A stretch of 64,000 nt of DNA from Clostridia bacterium (GTDB lineage Bacteria > Bacillota > Clostridia > Oscillospirales > Acutalibacteraceae), in the NCBI GenBank assembly GCA_017625095.1, contig JAGALQ010000020.1:62001-126000 (forward strand), read 5' to 3'. Numbering within the stretch: the stretch's first letter is position 1; the number at the start of each line of letters is the position of its first letter. The translations under genes and the position numbers were made by a program. The notes beneath the pieces are model-generated. The model made no database searches, was not told where the DNA came from, and saw nothing but the letters and a program-made list of their open reading frames with translations. Positions 59,053 to 64,000 of this stretch are shown here, piece after piece.

Positions 59053-59082
59053 ATAATACATTATAAACGGTTATTTTGTCAA
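59053..59082 (-). promoter_or_regulatory. sigma-A promoter of the lipoprotein-SDR operon
   Basis: A perfect TTGACA (59082-59077), an 18-base spacer and TATTAT (59058-59053) on the minus strand, 39 bases before the ATG. Confidence 0.7.
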
Positions 59083-59106
59083 GAGTAGGACAATTTCCGC
59101 TTTTTG

Positions 59107-60525
59107 TCAATCGTCCTGTTCGTCTTTATTGCGACGTCTGCCGAGTCTGTGCGGTTCATCTTCACCGTCGTCTTCACTTTCTTCAACGGGCAGTATTTCA
59201 ACCTTGAGCTTACCGATACGCTTGTCTTCAAGGTTGAGAATTGTGAAATGAAGATTTTCATAATCAACCTCGTTCATTTCACCGTCCTGAGGCAGATAAC
59301 CGAGCAGACTGATAACAAAGCCGCCGATTGTATCGTATTCATCCTCGGGCAGGTTTACACCGACGTGCTCATTCACCTCGTCAATAGAGGTTGTGCCGTC
59401 GACCGTGAACGTGGTTTCGTCTATAACGGAAAACTCTTCTTCCTCATTGTCATACTCATCCTGAATATTGCCGACAATTGATTCGACAAGGTCTTCAAGC
59501 GTGACAATACCTGCAGTGCCGCCATACTCGTCAACAACAACAGCCATCTGCACACGGCGTGCTGTCAACTCCTGGAAAAGGACACCGCATTTCATTGATT
59601 CGGGCACAAAGTAGGGCTCGCGCATAATATTGCGCAGGCTTTCCTGCTTGGGCATGCTGGAGCCGATGTAGCCGATAAGGTCCTTGATATAGACTATACC
59701 GATAATATTATCAAGACTTTCCTCATAAACGGGAATTCTTGAGTAACCCTCTTTTTCTGCAATTTCAACAACGTCCTGAATCGGGTCGTTGATTTCGACA
59801 GCGGAAACATCCGTACGGTGAGTCATAATATCACCTGCGTCGATATCGTCAAACTCGAAAATATTGTTGATCATTTCCTTCTGGGTGTCCTCAATAACGC
59901 CCTTTTCGCCGCCAACATCAACCATCATACGGATTTCTTCCTCGGTGACCTCCTCAGGCTCTGCATTCGGGTCGATGCCCATCAGTCTGAGTATTCCGTT
60001 CATAGAAAGTGAGAGCACCTTGACAAACGGCTTTGTAACCGTTGCGACAAAGGTGAGCACACCCGCAATGCGGAAAGAGATCTTCTCGGGGTTGTACATA
60101 GCAACACGCTTGGGCACAAGCTCACCGAGAACAAGTGAGAAATAGGACGTGATGAGCGTGATGACAACAAGGCTGAAGCCGTCAATCACACTTGAAGGGA
60201 TATTTGTCAGAATCGAAATTTTTTCCAGACCGCCCGAGAGCATATCAACGAAGCTCTGTGAAGCCGATGCAGATGACAAGAAGCCTGCAAGGGTTACACC
60301 AATCTGGATTGTGGAGAGAAATTTGCTGGGGTTACTTGTGAGTTTGAGAAGTTTTTTTGCCTTTTTGTTGCCCTCCTGTGCCTGCTTTTCAAGCTTGGCA
60401 TCGTTAAGGGAAATAATTGCTATTTCGCTCATCGCAAAAAACGCATTGACCAGTATGAGAACCAGCAGCAATACGATTTTCAGAATAAGAGAAGTTACAG
60501 CAGTATTAGGCCCGGGGTCGTCCAT
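59107..60525 (-). CDS. CNNM/CorC-HlyC family membrane protein with CBS domains
   Basis: 472 residues from the ATG at 60525. A CNNM (DUF21) transmembrane domain (about 1-190) has the FFAMSEIAIISLNDAKLE segment. Two CBS domains (about 200-330: IMTHRTDVSAVE, GYSRIPVYEES, IGIVYIKDL) and a CorC_HlyC domain (about 350-450) follow. Family members export or sense Mg2+ or Co2+ despite the name hemolysin. The tail (EDDGEDEPHRLGRRRNKDE in part) is charged. The frame is open to a TTG at 60546, but GAAAGGAG lies between, so ATG 60525 is the start. Confidence 0.9.
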   Translation of the reverse strand: MDDPGPNTAVTSLILKIVLLLVLILVNAFFAMSEIAIISLNDAKLEKQAQEGNKKAKKLLKLTSNPSKFLSTIQIGVTLAGFLSSASASQSFVDMLSGGLEKISILTNIPSSVIDGFSLVVITLITSYFSLVLGELVPKRVAMYNPEKISFRIAGVLTFVATVTKPFVKVLSLSMNGILRLMGIDPNAEPEEVTEEEIRMMVDVGGEKGVIEDTQKEMINNIFEFDDIDAGDIMTHRTDVSAVEINDPIQDVVEIAEKEGYSRIPVYEESLDNIIGIVYIKDLIGYIGSSMPKQESLRNIMREPYFVPESMKCGVLFQELTARRVQMAVVVDEYGGTAGIVTLEDLVESIVGNIQDEYDNEEEEFSVIDETTFTVDGTTSIDEVNEHVGVNLPEDEYDTIGGFVISLLGYLPQDGEMNEVDYENLHFTILNLEDKRIGKLKVEILPVEESEDDGEDEPHRLGRRRNKDEQDD

Positions 60526-60600
60526 TTTAGACTTTACTCCTTTCAAGTTGCGGTTTTACCGCTCTGTATAAATTATAATATTATTAAACATCTTAAATAT

Positions 60601-60830
60601 AAGATGGTTTAACCGGTTATCTTGCACCGAAGGTGCATATCGTGTTGCAAAGCAACATATCGAGCCTGAGGCATATCGAATCGAAGATATATCGAAAACA
60701 GAACTTGAATTATGTCGATATGTGCCTTACAGGCACCCGATATATTGAGTTATCACTCAATTCGATATAACCTCACTTGCGTGAGGTTTCGATATGGTAT
60801 AAATCTCTGCCGAGATTTATACCGAGCTGA
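60601..60830. repeat. mirror hairpin array with linker ATATCGA / TCGATAT
   Basis: Left half hairpins GCACC/GGTGC, GTTGC/GCAAC, GCC/GGC and ATC/GAT are separated by ATATCG(A). An asymmetric centre (AAAACAGAACTTG) follows. Right half hairpins GTGCC/GGCAC, TTGAGT/ACTCAA, AACCTCAC/GTGAGGTT and GGTATAAATCTC/GAGATTTATACC are separated by (T)CGATAT. The array begins right after the stop of the alanine racemase gene (minus strand) and fills the 286-base gap; no gene is seen in it. Confidence 0.85.
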
Positions 60831-60831
60831 T

Positions 60832-61983
60832 TCAGCCCTGCTGAATTATCTGTCCGCCTTTGAGATAAACGCGCGGAACACGCTTTGTGATATCGCAGAC
60901 ATACTCATAGTTAAAGCTGCCTGCTGTTTTTGCCAGCTCCTCAACGGTGAGTCTGACACCGCTGTCAACGCCGACAATCGTCACCTCATCACCCTGCTTT
61001 GCATCGGGTATATCCGTTACGTCAACCATAAACTGATCCATACAGACTCTGCCGATAACGGGAGCGCTGTGCCCTTTTATGAGCACCCTGCCCTTATTTG
61101 TCAGCAGACGCGGATAACAGTCGCCATAGCCGCAGGGTATTGTAGCGACAAGGGTTTCACGCTTTGCCATAAAAGCCGCACCGTAGCCGACGGTATCGCC
61201 GACAGACACCTTTTTGATATAGGCAATGTGGCTTTTAATCTGCATTGCGGGCGTTGTCGGAAGGTTTTCGAACTTGACCTCATCCGACGGATCAAGACCG
61301 TAGGTAACGATACCGCAGCGCACCATATCAAGACAGCCGCTGTCAAAATCCATCGTCGCAGCTGAGTTATAGATGTGCTTTATCGGTATGCTGACACCCG
61401 AATTTTCAATAAGCGATATAAATGAATCAAACTTTGCCCTCTGCTCGTTTGCAAAGCTCTTGTCTGCAAAATCGGCACAGGCAAGGTGAGAAAACGCACC
61501 CTTGATTTCGATGCCGGGCAGAGCCGCAATCTGTCTGATTTCTTCAAGGCTTTCATCACAGGGGATAAGACCTATGCGGTGCATACCTGTGTCTATCTTG
61601 ATGTGAACACCTGCTTTTTTGCCAAGCTTCATCGCAACGTCGGAAAGCTGCTTTGCGGTTTCAAACTGAAAAACCGTAAGGTCAATGCAGTTTTCAATCG
61701 CCGATTCAAACAGCTCGGGAAATGCATAGCTGAGCACAAGCACGGGCTTTCTGATTCCGTTCTCACGAAGCTGCACACCCTCTTCAACAGTTGCAACACC
61801 GTATGCGTAAGCACAGCTATCCTCAAGCTCCTTTGCAATCGGCACAGCACCGTGACCGTATGCATCAGCTTTGAGAATAACCATAACTTTAACATCTTCG
61901 CCGACCCTTTTCTGCACGGCTTCAATGTTTGAACGCACGGCATCAAGATCGATATAAGCACATACTCTGCTGTTAGTGTTCAT
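60832..61983 (-). CDS. alr: alanine racemase
   Basis: 383 residues. PLP enzyme making D-alanine for peptidoglycan. The PLP lysine is in VILKADAYGHG (near residue 38), and the GIVTYGLDP, GYGAAFMAKRETLVATIPCGYGDCYPR and CMDQFMVDVTD segments carry the other conserved residues, including the second catalytic tyrosine in GYGAAF. Length is normal. Its last codons with the stop form a TTCAG/CTGAA palindrome at the edge of the hairpin array. It is followed upstream and downstream by hairpin arrays. Confidence 0.96.
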   Translation of the reverse strand: MNTNSRVCAYIDLDAVRSNIEAVQKRVGEDVKVMVILKADAYGHGAVPIAKELEDSCAYAYGVATVEEGVQLRENGIRKPVLVLSYAFPELFESAIENCIDLTVFQFETAKQLSDVAMKLGKKAGVHIKIDTGMHRIGLIPCDESLEEIRQIAALPGIEIKGAFSHLACADFADKSFANEQRAKFDSFISLIENSGVSIPIKHIYNSAATMDFDSGCLDMVRCGIVTYGLDPSDEVKFENLPTTPAMQIKSHIAYIKKVSVGDTVGYGAAFMAKRETLVATIPCGYGDCYPRLLTNKGRVLIKGHSAPVIGRVCMDQFMVDVTDIPDAKQGDEVTIVGVDSGVRLTVEELAKTAGSFNYEYVCDITKRVPRVYLKGGQIIQQG

Positions 61984-62013
61984 AAAAAAATTATCACCTT
62001 AAAAGAATTTCTT

Positions 62014-62230
62014 GTTTTGCGTATGCAAAACATATCGAGCCGAAGGCATATCGAATCAAAGATATATCGAAAATCCGAAAGGATTTATATCGAGTAAAAA
62101 CGCAAAGCGGTTTTATCCGTAACTTTTGTCGATATGTGACCTTACGGTCACTCGATATATTTTGTTTCACAAAATCCGATATAATTTCAGTTTCTGAAAT
62201 TTCGATATAACCTCACTTGCGTTCGGTTGA
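62014..62230. repeat. mirror hairpin array with linker ATATCGA / TCGATAT, second locus
   Basis: Left half hairpins GTTTTGC/GCAAAAC, GCC/GGC, ATC/GAT and AAATCC/GGATTT are separated by ATATCGA; the apex is TAAAAACGC/GCGGTTTTA. Right half hairpins GTGACC/GGTCAC, ATTTTG/CAAAAT, AATTTCAG/CTGAAATT and AACCTCAC/GTTCGGTT are separated by TCGATAT or CCGATAT. It has the same plan as 60601-60830, with different stems and the same last hairpin. It lies between alr and metY. Confidence 0.85.
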
Positions 62231-62242
62231 GGAGCAATCCGT

Positions 62243-63523
62243 TCAGCGTATTGCATCAAGAGCCTGCTGAATATCCTCGATGATATCGTCAACGTTTTCG
62301 ATACCGACTGAGAAGCGGATAAGGTCGGGTGAAACGCCGCACTCGACAAGCTCGCTGTCACTGAGCTGACGGTGTGTTGAGGAAGCAGGATGAAGAACGC
62401 AGGTTCTCGCATCGGCAACGTGAGTAACGATTGCGGCAAGCTTGAGCGAATTCATAAACTGCTCTGCCTTCTCTCTGCCGCCCTTTACGCCGAATGAGAT
62501 AACACCGCAGGTGCCGTTCGGCATATATTTCTGAACAAGCGGATAATACTTGTTTGAGGGAAGTGCAGGATAGTTGACCCAGGAAACCTGATCGTTGTTC
62601 TCAAGATATTCTGCAACCTTGAGTGCGTTTGAGCAGTGGCGCTCCATACGCAGAGCAAGTGTTTCAAGACCTACGTTGAGGTAGAAAGCGTTCTGCGGAG
62701 AAGGAGTTGAGCCGTAATCGCGCAGAAGCTGTGCAACAATCTTTGTGATGTAGCCTGCCTTGCCGAAATCACGTGTGTAAACAGCGCCGTGGTAGCTTTC
62801 ATCCGGCTGGGTAAGACCGGGGAACTTATCGTTCTGCTCCCAGTCAAAATTGCCGCTGTCAACAACGACACCGCCGATTGTGTTTGCGTGCCCCTCCATA
62901 TATTTTGTTGTGGAGTGGGTTACGATATCTGCGCCGAATTCAAACGGACGGCAGTTGATGGGTGTGGGGAAGGTGTTGTCAATAATAAGCGGAACACCGT
63001 GAGCGTGGGCAACCTTTGCAAACTTTTCAATATCAAGAACGTCGAGTGAGGGGTTTGCGATTGTTTCGCCGAAAACAGCCTTTGTATTCGGACGGAAGAG
63101 CGCTGCAATTTCCTCCTCGCTTGCGTTGGGGTCAACAAAGGTTACGTCAATGCCGATTTTGCGCATTGTGACATTGAAGAGGTTGAATGTGCCGCCGTAG
63201 ATTGTTGCGGCAGAGATAAAGTGGTCGCCTGCACCGAGGATATTGATGAGCGAGAAGAAGTTTGCAGCCTGACCCGATGATGTGAGCACTGCGGCAACAC
63301 CACCCTCAAGCATTGCAATCTTCTGTGCAACGATGTCGCTTGTGGGGTTTGCAAGACGTGTGTACATATATCCGGGCTCAAGGTCAAACAGCTTTGCCAT
63401 TGCCTCGCTTGTGTCATATTTATAGGTTGTGCTCTGATAAATCGGGAGCACTCTCGGCTCACCGTTCTTGGGCTCGTAAGCGCCCTGAACACACTTGGTT
63501 TCTATTCTGTAATTTTCTTTCAT
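62243..63523 (-). CDS. metY: O-acetylhomoserine aminocarboxypropyltransferase (MetY)
   Basis: 426 residues. PLP enzyme of the Cys/Met metabolism family that joins O-acetylhomoserine and sulfide to make homocysteine. The PLP lysine is in THSTTKYMEGH; the phosphate-binding SSGQAANF and the DNTFPTP segments are also present. The ETKCVQGAYEPKNGEPRVLPIYQST start is that of the O-acetylhomoserine sulfhydrylase subgroup. ATG 63523 has AAGGAGA 8 bases upstream; the frame further upstream (to 63556) has no better site. Confidence 0.93.
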   Translation of the reverse strand: MKENYRIETKCVQGAYEPKNGEPRVLPIYQSTTYKYDTSEAMAKLFDLEPGYMYTRLANPTSDIVAQKIAMLEGGVAAVLTSSGQAANFFSLINILGAGDHFISAATIYGGTFNLFNVTMRKIGIDVTFVDPNASEEEIAALFRPNTKAVFGETIANPSLDVLDIEKFAKVAHAHGVPLIIDNTFPTPINCRPFEFGADIVTHSTTKYMEGHANTIGGVVVDSGNFDWEQNDKFPGLTQPDESYHGAVYTRDFGKAGYITKIVAQLLRDYGSTPSPQNAFYLNVGLETLALRMERHCSNALKVAEYLENNDQVSWVNYPALPSNKYYPLVQKYMPNGTCGVISFGVKGGREKAEQFMNSLKLAAIVTHVADARTCVLHPASSTHRQLSDSELVECGVSPDLIRFSVGIENVDDIIEDIQQALDAIR

Positions 63524-63560
63524 AGGAAAGGTCTCCTTAGTTGGTAGGATTTGCATTTTT

Positions 63561-63720
63561 GGCGGACGGCCAATGGCCGCCCCAACATTGAGTTTTGAGT
63601 TATATTGAAGCCTGTCGGCTTCAGTTGTATTTTATCCGCAAAAACTGCCGAAGGCAATACCACTGTGCTTTGCACAATAACACTGCGCAGCAATATAACC
63701 CGCCGCACGGCGGATAAAAC
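63561..63720. repeat. hairpin array with linker GTTATATT / AATATAAC
   Basis: A GCGGACGGCC-AAT-GGCCGCCCC hairpin, then GAAGCC/GGCTTC, TGCC/GGCA, TGTGC/GCACA, CTGC/GCAG and CCGCCG/CGGCGG hairpins. The joining words are GTTATATT and GTTGTATT on the left and ATACCAC, ATAACAC, AATATAAC and ATAAAAC on the right, again roughly reverse complements. It lies between metY and the phosphoglycerate mutase gene. Confidence 0.7.
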
Positions 63721-63743
63721 TCAGGCGTTGAAGAAACGCCTGA
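63721..63743 (-). terminator. palindrome spanning the stop codon of the phosphoglycerate mutase gene
   Basis: TCAGGCGTT pairs with AACGCCTGA across a 5-base loop, including the stop codon and the last codons; the minus strand continues GTTTTATCC. It may act as a terminator or as the first hairpin of the array. Confidence 0.5.
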
Positions 63744-64000
63744 TAAGACCGGGACCGAAATCAACATAGTTGCCTGTTGCCTCGGCTGTCTTTTCGTTGA
63801 TTGAAGCAACACCGCTTTCCTTCTCACCCTTCTTGTGATAAATCATATAGGGTACCGGGTCGGAAGCGTGAGTTTTTGTTTTTATGGGTGTGGGATGATC
63901 GGGAAGAATCATCACCTTGTAGTCGTCATACTTTTCGAGAGCCTCAAGAAGAACGGGCAGCACCTGCTCATCAATAATCTCAATTGAGCGGACCTTGTTT
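63721..64000 (-). CDS. apgM: 2,3-bisphosphoglycerate-independent phosphoglycerate mutase (archaeal type), C-terminal part
   Basis: The window ends inside the gene; 93 C-terminal residues are visible. LPDHPTPIKTKTHASDPVPYMIY is the C-terminal metal-site region of the alkaline-phosphatase-fold mutases of the archaeal/cofactor-independent ApgM type, with the DHPTP aspartate and histidine and a later THASDPVP histidine. The end GNYVDFGPGLIRRFFNA is usual for this group. ApgM interconverts 2- and 3-phosphoglycerate in glycolysis. The stop codon lies in a palindrome next to a hairpin array. Confidence 0.88.
   Translation of the reverse strand, partial: NKVRSIEIIDEQVLPVLLEALEKYDDYKVMILPDHPTPIKTKTHASDPVPYMIYHKKGEKESGVASINEKTAEATGNYVDFGPGLIRRFFNA

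Noticed and set aside
60601-60830. CRISPR array
   Set aside because: The constant words are only 6-7 bases, the variable parts are self-complementary rather than unique spacers, and the words invert half-way.

Overview
The window looks like a chromosomal segment of a gut-type, spore-forming Firmicute, most likely a clostridium of the Ruminococcaceae/Oscillospiraceae group. That placement is inferred from gene content: a spoVAC homologue, a rimP-nusA-rnpM-infB-rbfA-nrnA-truB-ribF operon, secA with a C-terminal SEC-C zinc motif, a LytR-CpsA-Psr protein, frequent TTG starts with strong Shine-Dalgarno sites, sigma-A type promoters with 16-18 bp spacers, and several glycoside hydrolases that suit a host-glycan user. 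No tRNA, rRNA, CRISPR array, phage or transposase gene was seen. The one recognisable RNA gene is RNase P RNA (rnpB).

Layout. 0-8 kb is accessory: a CFI-box/DUF2726 protein, an orphan spoVAC, a shikimate-kinase-like protein with lost substrate residues, GH16, YhcH and esterase genes, then AT-rich genes (DUF559, NUDIX) set between copies of a hairpin-rich repeat. 8-18.5 kb is housekeeping: murD, secA, a Crp/Fnr regulator, ychF, pth and mfd. 18.5-28 kb holds a hairpin array, DUF378, GH20, a DUF1540 mini-protein, a broken EamA transporter, a patatin-like lipase, a fur-znuA-znuC operon without a permease, maf, and a double EEP-domain protein behind a structured leader. 28-41 kb carries an intracellular endoglycoceramidase-like GH5 with a second glycosidase-like protein, a CapD/FlaA1-type dehydratase, and a run of PI-PLC-like, PfkB, Gfo/Idh, GtrB-type glycosyltransferase, QueG-like and secreted GH98-like genes. 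41-49 kb is the translation/transcription-factor operon. 49-64 kb has a Ca2+-type P-ATPase, rnpB, an LCP protein, uxaC, an aldo-keto reductase, an SDR, a lipoprotein, a CorC/HlyC-type protein, alr, metY and the end of a phosphoglycerate mutase gene.

The most unusual content is non-coding. Five intergenic regions (about 6.26, 18.55, 60.6, 62.0 and 63.56 kb) hold arrays of small perfect hairpins joined by a constant 6-8 base linker. In the complete arrays the linker reads one way in the left half and as its reverse complement in the right half, so the whole element can fold into a central ladder with hairpins branching from each rung. The linker word differs between loci (AAATCAT, ATATCGA, AATATAAC), so the architecture is kept and the sequence is not. 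A second repeat family of about 100-140 bp (ends CAAYCCTCAGTC and GACGGAGGATTG) sits at the stop codons of several small genes, giving a cassette-like gene-repeat-gene-repeat arrangement. A 150-base leader with promoter, structured segment and terminator before the double-EEP gene is a good candidate for a cis-regulatory RNA.
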